A DNA stretch of 64,000 bases from Bufo bufo (lineage: Eukaryota; Chordata; Amphibia; Anura; Bufonidae): assembly GCF_905171765.1 (NCBI RefSeq), contig NC_053394.1, forward strand, positions 159,907,256-159,971,255, written 5' to 3'. The notes under the pieces were generated by a model. The model was not told where the DNA came from. It ran no database searches and saw only the letters and a program-made list of their open reading frames with translations. The position numbers and the translations under genes were made by a program. This document shows, one piece after another, positions 54,071-64,000 of the stretch; the first letter of the stretch is position 1; every line of letters begins with the position of its first letter.

Positions 54071-55533
54071 TTAAAGAGGTTAATTTCCTGGACCTTATAA
54101 TATATGTGGAAAAAAATAATTATACAAAAACCTATGAAAAACCCACTGATTCCAACAGTTACATTTCAAGAACAAGCTGCCACCTCCCCCGGTGGTTGGA
54201 TAATATTCCCGGAAGTCAGTTTATGCGCTTAAGGAGAAACTGTACAGATATCATAGAATATGATAGGGAAGCTGAAAAATTACAGGATAAATTTGAAGAC
54301 AAAGGTTATGAAACAAATATACTAGTAGCGCAGAAGGGTGAAGTCAGGATGATAGAAAGAGAACAGCTATTGGGGGAGAGTAATAATAATAACAGAAGGA
54401 CAAAAGTACGGAGATAAAGAAATACCACCTATTATAATTTCATTCAATTCACAAACACACATATTTAGGAAGATAGTGGGCAGGCATTGGGATATACTGA
54501 GGGAAGACAAATGGATTGGGGATTTGATACCAGCAGCACCGGCATTTGTATATAGGAAAGCAGCTAATATTGGAAACATAATTGCACCTACAGAAAAATG
54601 TGCAGCAATATCAAATAAAAAAACAATTAAAGAATCCACTGACGGTTTTTATCCGTGTAAAAAATGTGCAGGTTGTAGACATACACAAAATAAGAACCAA
54701 AAACGGGTACATATAGAAAATAAAAGTGGTACATATAAGTACCAAATAAAAGACCATATATCCTGTAACACAAAGGGTATCATTTACGCTATCGAATACC
54801 CATGTCAAAAGATCTATATAGGCCGTACTAAGAGACCATTGAAGAAGAGAATAAATGAGCACATATACAATATAAAAAAGAAAGTAAATGATCACCCGTT
54901 GTCAAGGCATTATAGGGAACAGCATAGTGGTAGATTTAAAGGTTCCTTGTTTTGTGGGGTGGAAATAGTTAAGGTGGATATACGTGGAGGAGATTACCTC
55001 AAATATATGTCAAAAAAGAGACACAGTGGATTTTTAATATGGACACATTAAAACCGAGGGGGTTAAATAAAGAAATTGAGTTATTTGGGTTTGATTAAGC
55101 AAATTAGAGCAGAAGAAGGGTTAAACAGACAAGGATCGTAGCTGATAAAAGATAGACAAAGAAGGCACCTAAGTGAATCCCTGACGAAGAGCACCGTAGT
55201 GCTAGAAACGCGTTGACTGATCCCTTTTGGTGTCTGTGAGGAATTGTAGCTCTGGTGACGTCACCCGCTCCATTCTGTGAGCGTGAGCGAAAAACGAAAG
55301 CAGAAGCTGCTCCACCGGCCGGGGCGAGCTTTGAAAAACTTTGAAAAACTTTGCCTACAATCAGCGGAGGTCCCTGAAGCCCTCTGAAGAATAATAGTTA
55401 AGCTACTCCACAAGTGGACTAACAAGCAGCCGCGAGGAGGACCTATAAAGAGAATAAGGTAAATTCTTGCCTGATATCTGGCATCAAGCAGTGGCCTTCT
55501 CATTACAGTGTGCAGCAGTCCAGTGGAGGTGAA
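54071..55533 (+). pseudogene. Penelope-like element, endonuclease region and 3' tail (plus copy)
   Basis: The plus copy resumes with EVNFLDLIIYVEKN-type RT end sequence. Two frames follow (54106-54417 and 54476-55051) that match the minus copy: SCHLPRWLDNIPGSQFMRLRR; then CKKCAGCRHTQNKNQ and GIIYAIEYPCQKIYIGRTKRP, the GIY-YIG core. A short deletion near 54390-54420 shifts frame relative to the minus copy. The nuclease frame ends at 55049-55051. The tail to 55533 is inverted to 36551-37154 and carries a second hammerhead motif. Confidence 0.9.
55174..55223 (+). ncRNA. Hammerhead motif of the plus Penelope-like copy, stem I weakened
   Basis: CTGACGA (55181-55187), stem II AGCAC-CGTA-GTGCT and GAAAC are kept. 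The bases that should pair with ATCC read GACT instead of GGAT, so stem I is disrupted next to the cleavage site. The core change T to C is allowed by the CUGANGA consensus. It is likely impaired compared with the minus copy. Confidence 0.7.
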
Positions 55534-55540
55534 CTAAATA

Positions 55541-56021
55541 TCATGACATATACAGCGGCGCCCAGGGATCTCACTGCACTTACTATTATCCATGGGCGCC
55601 GCTCCGTTCTCCTGTTATGCCCTCCGGTATCTTCGCTCACTTGGTTATAGTAGGAGGAGACTGCCCTTGTTCTCCTGGGCGTCTCCTTTTCCTAGGCTGT
55701 AGCGCTTGCCAATCGCAGCGCAGAGCTCACAGCCTGGGAGTTTTTTTTCTCCCAGGATGTGAGCTCTGCGCTGCGATTGGCCAGAGCTACAGCCTAGGAG
55801 AAGGAGACGCCCAGGAGAACAAGGGCAGTCTCCTCCTACTATAACCAAGTCCCCTAGGTCTCCGCCTACTATAACCAAGTGAGCGAAGATACCGGAGGGC
55901 ATAGCGGGCGAACGGAGCGGCGCCCAGGGATATTAGTAAGTGCAGTGAGATCCCTGGGCGCCGCTGTATATGTCATGATACTTAGTACGCAATGTTTTTC
56001 CAGGTGAAAGGTCCTCTTTAA
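55541..56021. mobile_element. Palindromic TTAA-type MITE, left end lost
   Basis: The arms TATACAGCGGCGCCCAGGGA and TCCCTGGGCGCCGCTGTATA bound a long palindrome with inner arms AGGAGACTGCCCTTGTTCTC and their complement. The right end GAAAGGTCCTCTTTAA matches the element at 12433-13134. The left terminus is missing because the Penelope pair joins here. BEL integrase sequence resumes directly after TTAA (56018-56021). Confidence 0.8.
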
Positions 56022-56509
56022 GTCTGATTACATACAGCCACCACCTGGCAAGTTTACCAAAGAGTATTTATATGCTAAAAGGAGATGGCGAAGAGTTTAA
56101 TATCTATCTGAAACATTTTGGAATAGATGGCGAAAAGAGTACTTAGCCAATCTTATGCTAAGAAGTAAATGGCAAACACCCAGAAGAAATGTCCAAGTTG
56201 GTGACATAGTGTTAGTAAAAGAAGATTTACCTAGAAGTAAAAGGAAATTGGCCAAAGTTCTAGAAGTTCAAAAGGATGAAGACAGACTAGTAAGAAGAGT
56301 GTTGTTACAAATAGGAGACTCAAAACTTGACAAAAAAGGAAAACGTCTCGCTATTCCACTCAAGTTGGAACGTCTTATACAGAAGTTAGTTGTTCTACTT
56401 GAGAGTGATAAAAGACACTTGGAAGTTGAGAACCTGATGGAAAATTCCTCAAATTCATGTTCAAGTCCTACCACTAAGAAGATAGAATTATAGGTAATTT
56501 TGGTGGGAG
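56022..56509 (+). pseudogene. BEL integrase C-terminus and purine tract
   Basis: The frame reads YIQPPPGKFTKEYLYAKRRW, then one stop-bearing segment, then RSKWQTPRRNVQVGDIVLVKED and a tail to 56493, the typical end of Pao/BEL polyproteins. It is the continuation of 35640-36543. The sequence GGTGGGAG just before TGTAGC at 56510 is the plus-strand primer tract. Confidence 0.85.
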
Positions 56510-57594
56510 TGTAGCTGGCCAGCTAAGACTTGTCCTAGGTTGCTAATATAGCTTATATGTTTACACAGCTAGACCTGCCAATAACCTTAATACAGTTCCT
56601 ATGTTTATGTGTTAAAGACAAAAGCAGAGTTATTTACTGTGACTTCATGTTTTGGATGTCATATAACAGTTATATATTGTGTTCTCAGAAGCAGAAAAGA
56701 TAATATACCTTTAAGATTCATTATATGGATGTAAGGTAAGCTCAATGACACAGCAGACACAACAGAAAGCATAGAGTTAAACTGTTGTTACAGAGCAGGA
56801 GTATTGAACAATCACAGCCATTCTCACACTGTGCAGGAGTCTTGGCCAATCAGAGCCAATCTTACACTCAACCTGTGTGGGAAATTCCCCTAGCTGGAAT
56901 CATTACACCAGAGGAGAGGAGCTGAACAGACATTCACTCCACTAAGAGCTGTATTTTATGGAAGCAAGAGGCCACAATAGGTATTTAGAACAGTTATATA
57001 ATGTTCCTATTGTTAATGTAGTGATTAAAACTGTATACTGACCCAGTTATGTGTTTACTTACAGTTCCACCATACAAATTGCAAATTTCATACAAACTGC
57101 AAACTGCTCATACCAGATGATAAGCAATTGTACAGAGCAAACTACAAACCAAGTTGAGCAAGTAGAACTATTGGTTAAACTCAGATATACCTGTCAGAGA
57201 GATCATAAAGTGCTTAAATAACTTAAAGTGAGAGTACAGATACTAAAGAGAGAAATATATCCACCATTTTATGTTGAATGACAAGATTGAGCAGTTGAAC
57301 CACCATCTTATGTATACCACCATTTGTGATACTTTATTCAACACGTGTTTTGTACATGGACTATCTGCTGCAGAGGCGGCAGTGTTATATATGAAGAAAA
57401 GTTGAAGTTAATAAAGAAGTTATTTCAAGCATTTGGTGTGCTCTTTAAACCTACTGTTTCCATAGAACGGCGCTAGAGGAATTACAGAGTAACAAACAGT
57501 CTGGTTGGACAAAAAAGTTAGAGATAGCAAAATTCTTCTAATGCCACAGCGCAAAAGGCACTTCATGATGCTGCGCCTGCCACAGCACATGTGT
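56510..57594 (+). mobile_element. 3' LTR of the large Pao/BEL element
   Basis: This 1,085-bp LTR runs TGTAGCTGGCCAGC to CTGCGCCTGCCACA. It has AATAAA near 57411. It is directly followed by GCACATGTGTTC, the inside of a hAT transposase gene. Its part from 56765 onward is present again at 58959-59788 through a tandem duplication. Confidence 0.9.
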
Positions 57595-58958
57595 TCAATC
57601 TGGTTGTCAAGCGGTTCCTGAAGTATTCCATCCATCTGCAAGACATCCTGAAAATGGCCAGGAAACTTTGAATGCACTTCAGCCACTCGTACACCCACCG
57701 CAAAGCATCCCCCTCCTTGAGCTGCAGCGGCAGAATGGCATCCCACAACATAGGCTGATATGCAACGTTTCCACCTGTTGGAATTCCATCCTCCATATGT
57801 TGGACCGACTGTACGAACAGAGAAAGGCCATAAATGATTTTTTGATGATCCAAGCGGACTGGAGTACTCCCCTGTGTAACTTTGATGTCAGCCAGTGGTA
57901 GCTCATGCGTGACACCTGCCATTTGCTCAGGCCGTTTGAGGAGACAATGTCATTCCACTGCTTCATGTCCTGCAACAGATGCTGGTAAATCTGGCTGGTC
58001 AGGGGACTGGAGACATGGCGCCTACATCTCATGGCCACATGAGCCCTGTGGGGGCTGAACTGGAGGAGGAGGAGGAGGATGACATTCGAGCACAAGCAAT
58101 ATGTAAGGAAATAGGTGGCTTTTCTACACAGGTGACAGGAGAGGAGGAGCAGGAGCAGCCAGAGGAGCTACAGGGCGATGAGGAAGACGAGGCAGAGGAC
58201 CCATACACACCGTGGCAGTATGCAGTGGAGACAGGGAGTCCCTCCGAGTCATTTGAACAAATGGCCCTATGCATGCTTACTTGCTTGCGTAGTGACAGCC
58301 GAATTGTCCCCATTCAGCAGAGGGATGACTTCTGGTTCTCCACCTTGTTGGACCCTCACTACCAGTCCAAAATGGGGGCCTTTTTTACACCCGCTGAGAG
58401 GGAGGACAAACTGAACTACTATAGAGATATCCTATGGATGCTGGGGAGGGGTGGGGTGGCAGGAGCAGTACCAACTCCATCTTTAGCAGCCTGAGTCTAG
58501 AGTCGCTGATGAGCAGTTTTCTTCACCCGCCTAGTGAAGAAACTTCTCACCAGCATCAGCATCTAGACCTGGAGCAGAACCTGAACCAACAGGTCGTGGC
58601 ATACTTGGACAGCACCCTGCCACCCCACATTGAAGATCCGCTGGACCACTGGGCAGCCAAACTGGATTTGCGGCTGCAACTGGCCGAGTTTTCCCTGGAA
58701 AAGCTGTCCTGCCCGGCCAGTAGTGTGGCATCAGAGCAGGTGTTTAGTGTGGCGGGGGCCATAGTTACCCCAAGGAGAACTCGCTTGTCCACCCAAAATG
58801 TGGAGAGACTGAACTTTGTCAAGATTAATCAGGTGTGGATCAGCCAGGATTTCCACCTACCAATGCCTGATGCATCAGACTAGATCATCTATGGTGCCAC
58901 ACCAACACTTGACAAAAGAGACCGGTTTCTTCTGGCTACCTGCCTCAGCTACTATTCT
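57595..58958 (+). pseudogene. Second hAT transposase, first duplicated copy
   Basis: The start CATGTGTTCAATCTGGTTGTC corresponds to the AHVFNLVV motif of hAT transposases. Fragments in several frames follow: an RMWNS-type block with WNSILHMLDRLYEQ; an acidic EEEEEDD linker; CLRSDSRIVPIQQRDDFWFSTLLDPHYQSKMG; and the dimerisation domain SLEKLSCPASSVASEQVFSVAGA ending LPMPDASD. The last frame (58434-58883) is open. The N-terminal half with BED finger and first catalytic Asp is absent. It is related to, but distinct from, the transposase at 17897-20203. Confidence 0.88.
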
Positions 58959-59788
58959 GAAAGCATAGAGTTAAACTGTTGTTACAGAGCAGGAGTATTG
59001 AACAATCACAGCCATTCTCACACTGTGCAGGAGTCTTGGCCAATCAGAGCCAATCTTACACTCAACCTGTGTGGGAAATTCCCCTAGCTGGAATCATTAC
59101 ACCAGAGGAGAGGAGCTGAACAGACATTCACTCCACTAAGAGCTGTATTTTATGGAAGCAAGAAGCCACAATAGGTATTTAGAACAGTTATATAATGTTC
59201 CTATTGTTAATGTAGTGATTAAAACTGTATACTGACCCAGTTATGTGTTTACTTACAGTTCCACCATACAAATTGCAAATTTCATACAAACTGCAAACTG
59301 CTCATACCAGATGATAAGCAATTGTACAGAGCAAACTACAAACCAAGTTGAGCAAGTAGAACTATTGGTTAAACTCAGATATACCTGTCAGAGAGATCAT
59401 AAAGTGCTTAAATAACTTAAAGTGAGAGTACAGATACTAAAGAGAGAAATATATCCACCATTTTATGTTGAATGACAAGATTGAGCAGTTGAACCACCAT
59501 CTTATGTATACCACCATTTGTGATACTTTATTCAACACGTGTTTTGTACATGGACTATCTGCTGCAGAGGCGGCAGTGTTATATATGAAGAAAAGTTGAA
59601 GTTAATAAAGAAGTTATTTCAAGCATTTGGTGTGCTATTTAAACCTACTGTTTCCATAGAACGGCGCTAGAGGAATTACAGAGTAACAAACAGTCTGGTT
59701 GGACAAAAAAGTTAGAGATAGCAAAATTCTTCTAATGCCACAGCGCAAAAGGCACTTCATGATGCTGCGCCTGCCACAGCACATGTGT

Positions 59789-61152
59789 TCAATCTGGTTG
59801 TCAAGCGGTTCCTGAAGTATTCCACCCATCTGCAAGACATCCTGAAAATGGCCAGGAAACTTTGAATGCACTTCAGCCACTCGTACACCCACCGCAAAGC
59901 ATCCCCCTCCTTGAGCTGCAGCGGCAGAATGGCATCCCACAGCATAGGCTGATATGCAACGTTTCCACCTGTTGGAATTCCATCCTCCATATGTTGGACC
60001 GACTGTACGAACAGAGAAAGGCCATAAATGATTTTTTGATGATCCAAGCGGACAGGAGTACTCCCCTGTGTAACTTTGATGTCAGCCAGTGGTAGCTCAT
60101 GCGTGACACCTGCCATTTGCTCAGGCCGTTTGAGGAGACAATGTCATTCCACTGCTTCATGTCCTGCAACAGATGCTGGAAAATCTGGCTGGTCAGGGGA
60201 CTGGAGACATGGCGCCTACATCTCATGGCCACATGAGCCCTGTGGGGGCTGAACTGGAGGAGGAGGAGGAGGATGACATTCGAGCACAAGCAATATGTAA
60301 GGAAATAGGTGGCTTTTCTACACAGGTGACAGGAGAGGAGGAGCAGGAGCAGCCAGAGGAGCTACAGGGCGATGAGGAAGACGAGGCAGAGGACCCATAC
60401 ACACCGTGGCAGTATGCAGTGGAGACAGGGAGTCCCTCCGAGTCATTTGAACAAATGGCCCTATGCATGCTCACTTGCTTGCGTAGTGACAGCCGAATTG
60501 TCCCCATTCAGCAGAGGGATGACTTCTGGTTCTCCACCTTGTTGGACCCTCACTACCAGTCCAAAATGGGGGCCTTTTTTACACCCGCTGAGAGGGAGGA
60601 CAAACTGAACTACTATAGAGATATCCTATGGATGCTGGGGAGGGGTGGGGTGGCAGGAGCAGTACCAACTCCATCTGTAGCAGCCTGAGTCTAGAGTCGC
60701 TGATGAGCAGTTTTCTTCACCCGCCTAGTGAAGAAACTACTCACCAGCAGCAGCATCTAGACCTGGAGCAGAACCTGAACCAACAGGTCGTGGCATACTT
60801 GGACAGCACCCTGCCACCCCACATTGAAGATCCGCTGGACCACTGGGCAGCCAAACTGGATTTGCGGCTGCAACTGGCCGAGTTTTCCCTGGAAAAGCTG
60901 TCCTGCCCGGCCAGTAGTGTGGCATCAGAGCAGGTGTTTAGTGTGGCGGGGGCCATAGTTACCCCAAGGAGAACTCGCTTGTCCACCCAAAATGTGGAGA
61001 GACTGAACTTTGTCAAGATTAATCAGGTGTGGATCAGCCAGGATTTCCACCTACCAATGCCTGATGCATCAGACTAGATCATCTATGGTGCCACACCAAC
61101 ACTTGACAAAAGAGACCGGTTTCTTCTGGCTACCTGCCTCAGCTACTATTCT
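59789..61152 (+). pseudogene. Second hAT transposase, second duplicated copy
   Basis: This is the duplicate of 57595-58958 with the same stops and frames: the open frames at 60173-60688 and 60628-61077 hold the acidic linker, LLDPHYQSKMG and the dimerisation domain CPASSVASEQVFSVAGA. The hAT 3' region follows in continuity to 62511, so this copy keeps the original downstream side. It shares all lesions with the first copy, so the duplication happened after decay. Confidence 0.88.
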
Positions 61153-61159
61153 GATGCTG

Positions 61160-61640
61160 CCACCCGCCTGATGCCACACATCTCATGCCAAGTGCTCCTT
61201 CTTTCACCCACCATCTTCAGCTGGTACTGGTATTGCCACCCACCTCCCTACTCTGTCACCTTGCCACTCTGTAGTCTCCTGATGCTGCTGCCACCTCCAC
61301 ACTGTCACCTTGCCACTCTGTGATCTCCTCATGCTGCTTCCACCTCGCCACTATGTGGTCTCCTGATGCTGCTGCCACCTCCACACTATGTTACCTTGCC
61401 ACTCTGTGGCCTCCTCATGCTGCCGCCACCTCCATACTGTCATTGTGCCACTCTATGGCCTCCTCCTGATGCTGCTGCTGCCGCCACCTCCACACTGTCA
61501 TTGTGCCACTCTGTGGCCTCCTGATACTGCTGCTGCCACCTCCACACTGTCATTGTGCAACTCTGTGGCCTCATCCTGATTCTGCTGCCACCTCCAGACT
61601 CTGTCATAGGGCCACTTTGTGGACTTCTCATGCTGTTCCC
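61160..61640. repeat. GC-rich minisatellite in the hAT 3' region
   Basis: Units of roughly 50-65 bp carry TGCCACTCTGTGGCCTCCT and GATGCTGCTGCCACCTCCACACTGTCA in variable arrangement. Frames through it are Leu/Pro/Cys-rich and not credible genes. Confidence 0.8.
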
Positions 61641-62511
61641 ACCCTTCCCACTTCATGACCGGGCCACTATTTTGCCTTTCGGCCTGGCTGAGATCATCAT
61701 TTATTTGACTCTTCTTCTGATCTGTCAGAAGGAAGGAAAAATGAGACGCACAACAGATCCTGTCTGTGTAGCGGCTGTAAGGCCTGTATGGTCCCATCGG
61801 AATTGGCTTGTGATTTGGTAGCCAGAAGCAGGAGTGGATGCAAAACACAGAAGACATGCAAATAATCCATTCATGTGTCATCTCTGTTTTGGATCCACTC
61901 CTGTTTTTTTGGCATTAGCAATACTGATGGATTACTGACCAAATGCTGACCGAGTGAAGGCGGATGCTCCACAGACAGGATCCGTTTTTTGGGGGTTATT
62001 GTTCTGATGGATCAGAGGAAGGGCAAAATAATCAGTGACGTCAACACAAACTTACTGCTGACACCCTCTCCACTCTGTCAGGGGGGCTGTACTTGTATAA
62101 GTGTTTAATAGAACAGGTTCTGTAGACATCTATGTGGAATCAGCTGACGACGGTATAAAAGGAGTGCGCTTCTTCTTGGTGCTAACATCGACCTGTAAGT
62201 CTGAGTTCATACTTTAGTTATTTGGTCAGTTTTGGCCTCGTGACTGCCCAAATAAGTGATTCTAAGAGCGACGCCTGTCATCTGCATGTCATACTGACTC
62301 ACAGTATTATTTCACTACCACAGAAGACTCCCTATGCGTGTTACTGCAAGGCACAGTGTTCTACACCACTATAAAGGCTCTGTGCAGCCAGGAAATAGAC
62401 GTTTTTTAACGCTATTTGACGCAAATAAATTCGTATCGAACCAAATTTTTTCAATAAGTTTGGCGAACTGACCGAATCGAATTTTTAAAAAATTAGCTCA
62501 TCTCTAATGGC
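61641..62511 (+). mobile_element. hAT 3' subterminal region and terminus
   Basis: This non-coding tail ends AATTAGCTCATCTCTA, the inverted end of a hAT (TAGAGATGAGCTAATT on minus), with GAACTGACCGAATCGAA-like subterminal motifs. The 8 bases after it, ATGGCTAC, should be the target duplication. The matching left end is not in the window because the BEL junction replaces the 5' half. Confidence 0.75.
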
Positions 62512-63128
62512 TACTACATATGCAATGGGTGTCCTCCCCCCAGGGCCCTCTATACAGATGTATTATGGTTAGCACTCCCGCTGTTAACTCAAATTTCTTA
62601 ACTCATTTCATTATTTTGAGACAAAAGCCATTGAAAAGCAATTGAAGGTGTTTGCTTAGATTAGATAACCAAACTCAGAAATCTCAGAAAAAAGGAGTGC
62701 TAACCATGTTACATCGGTATCTCGACCCAGGCGTAGGAAATGGCGAGTGGTACAGTGCGGCCTAAAATGTCTCTTTATGTTTGTCATGGTGCTCCTACCT
62801 GGATACCGCTGGACCCCAGGCTTTGGCTACGAAACAATAAATAGGGGGAATAATTAAATAATAAGAGAATAACTGGAGTCTAAACCTTGAGATGAAGTTC
62901 AATGGCAGCTTTACTTTGAATAAACGTTCTCCAAACAGTTTCAGGCTTTGTCTTGGTTCCAGCAGGCTTTAGCACTAAACTGGCAGGCAAACTCAACTCT
63001 GCTATGTATCTGTTTCTCTCCGACTCTGCTGTACTGACAGGCTGGCTGTATAACTCAGCTTCTTCTGTATGCTGCACTTATTCTCTGTAGTCTGACTCTA
63101 GGTTATGCAAAGGAACTTTCCTCCTGGC
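62512..63128. other. Unclassified stretch with a small inverted repeat
   Basis: An inverted pair TGGTTAGCACTCC (62569-62581) and GGAGTGCTAACCA (62694-62706) bounds a 138-bp piece, possibly a small MITE. The rest (about 62785-63120) contains AATAAA and TTTACTTTGAATAAACG and may be an LTR fragment cut by the hAT. No gene is seen. Confidence 0.4.
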
Positions 63129-64000
63129 TAGAGTTGAGCGAACACCTGGATGTTCGGGTTCGAGAAGTTCGGCCGAACTTCCCGGAAATGTTCGGGTTCG
63201 GGATCCGAACCCGAACCGAACTTCGTCCCGAACCCCATTGAAGTCAATGGGGACCCGAACTTTTGGGCACTAAAAAGGCTGTAAAACAGCCCAGGAAAGA
63301 GCTAGAGGGCTGCAAAAGGCAGCAACATGTAGGTAAATCCCCTGCAAACAAATGTGGATAGGGAAATGAATTAAAATAAAAATTAAAAAAATAAAAATGA
63401 ACCAATATCAATTGGACAGAGGTCCCATAGCAGAGAATCTGGCTTCACGTCAGCAGAGAATCAGTCTCTTCATGCCATAGCAAAGAATCTGGCTTTATAT
63501 CAGCACAGAATCAGTCTCTTCATGCCATAGCAGAGAATCTGGCCTTATGTCAGCGCAGAATCTGTCTTCATGTCATAGCAGAGAATCAGGCTTCACGTCA
63601 CCCACCACTGGAACAGGCCACTGTCACACATTTAGGCCCCGGCACCCAGACAGAGGAGAGCGGTCCCGTAACAGAGAATCTGGCCTTATGTCAGCACAGA
63701 ATCTGTCTTCATGTCATAGCAGAGAATCAGGCTTCACGTCACCCACCACTGGAACAGGCCACTGTCACACATTTAGGCCCCGGCACCCAGACAGAGGAGA
63801 GCGGTCCCGTAACAGAGAATCTGGCCTTATGTCAGCGCAGAATCTGTCTTCATGTCATAGCAGAGAATCAGGCTTCACGTCACCCACCACTGGAACAGGC
63901 CACTGTCACACATTTAGGCCCCGGCACCCAGACAGAGGAGAGCGGTCCCGTAACAGAGAATCTGGCCATATGTCAGCGCAGAATCTGTCTTCATGTCATA
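63129..64000. mobile_element. Second copy of the large hAT family, truncated by the window edge
   Basis: It begins TAGAGTTGAGCGAACACCTG after the candidate duplication CTCCTGGC and is nearly identical to 16819 onward, including the tail at 63380-63400. The 141-bp array has marker AGGCTTCACGTCACC at about 63588, 63729 and 63870. It lacks one AACCCG repeat found at 16919-16928. The transposase, if present, would lie beyond the window on minus. Confidence 0.92.

Larger units (their letters stand above)
56765..61152. repeat. Tandem duplication, unit 2,194 bp
   Basis: The block 56765-58958 (most of the BEL 3' LTR plus a hAT fragment) recurs head-to-tail as 58959-61152, with constant offset 2,194. 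The copies are nearly identical; visible differences include AGAGGCC/AGAAGCC, TGCTCTTT/TGCTATTT, TCCATCC/TCCACCC and CATCAGCATC/CAGCAGCATC. The junction at 58958/58959 joins hAT to LTR within ATTCT-GAAAGC and shows almost no microhomology. Confidence 0.95.

Noticed and set aside
61388..61821. Leu/Pro-rich frames near 61.4-61.8 kb
   Set aside because: They come from the GC-rich minisatellite of the hAT 3' region.
1..64000. Host protein-coding exons
   Set aside because: No frame matched a cellular family; every recognisable domain belongs to a mobile element. Small isolated exons cannot be excluded by eye.

Overview
The window reads as intergenic vertebrate DNA built almost entirely from mobile elements, many inserted into one another. 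I see no host exon, rRNA, tRNA, operon or CRISPR array. The mix (Pao/BEL, Ty3/gypsy chromovirus, a Gmr1-order gypsy, Penelope-like elements with GIY-YIG nuclease and hammerhead ribozymes, hAT elements with TAGAG-TGAGCGAAC-type ends, TTAA-site and Harbinger-like palindromic MITEs, and a proline-primer-type endogenous retrovirus) suggests an amphibian, most likely a frog or toad. That taxon call is inference from repeat content.

Left part, 1-13.9 kb: the end of a hAT-like element; a solo BEL LTR on the minus strand (439-2836) with a 5-bp GAATA duplication; about 2 kb with nothing recognisable; an LTR plus primer-binding site and leader of a retroelement (5530-9.1 kb) carrying a 1.8-kb TTAA-site element; an AT-rich block of about 355-bp tandem units; several foldback/MITE elements; and a 77-bp minisatellite.

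Core, 13.9-57.6 kb: one decayed BEL element (5' LTR 13890-15606, 3' LTR 56510-57594) is the outermost shell. Insertion A in its gag is a hAT transposon (16819-32579, 8-bp duplication CTAGCTAG, transposase on minus). That hAT is split by an endogenous retrovirus (20480-29852, 458-bp LTRs, 5-bp duplication CCAGG), which itself carries a 2.4-kb giant palindrome (22203-24616). Insertion B in the BEL integrase is a head-to-head pair of Penelope-like copies (about 36551-55533). The minus copy is split by a chromovirus (37155-48788, duplication ACCAC), which is split by a Gmr1-like gypsy (40400-46726, duplication CGTG), whose LTR is split by a 652-bp element with a 12-bp duplication (40610-41261). 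The plus copy is split by a truncated TTAA-site element (about 51105-54070), which is split by a Harbinger-like MITE (51173-52145). Each layer's host sequence can be followed across the layer inside it, so the order of insertion can be read directly.

Right part, 57.6-64 kb: a second hAT element, into whose transposase gene the BEL 3' LTR abuts exactly; a 2,194-bp near-identical tandem duplication of LTR plus hAT; a GC-rich minisatellite; an unclassified stretch; and, from 63129, the start of another copy of the first hAT family running off the window.

Most coding regions are dead (stops, frameshifts, lost catalytic residues). The best preserved are the hAT transposase C-terminal 768 codons, the Gmr1-like gag/protease/integrase frame, the Gmr1 reverse transcriptase, the chromovirus integrase-chromodomain frame, and the two retroviral env frames.
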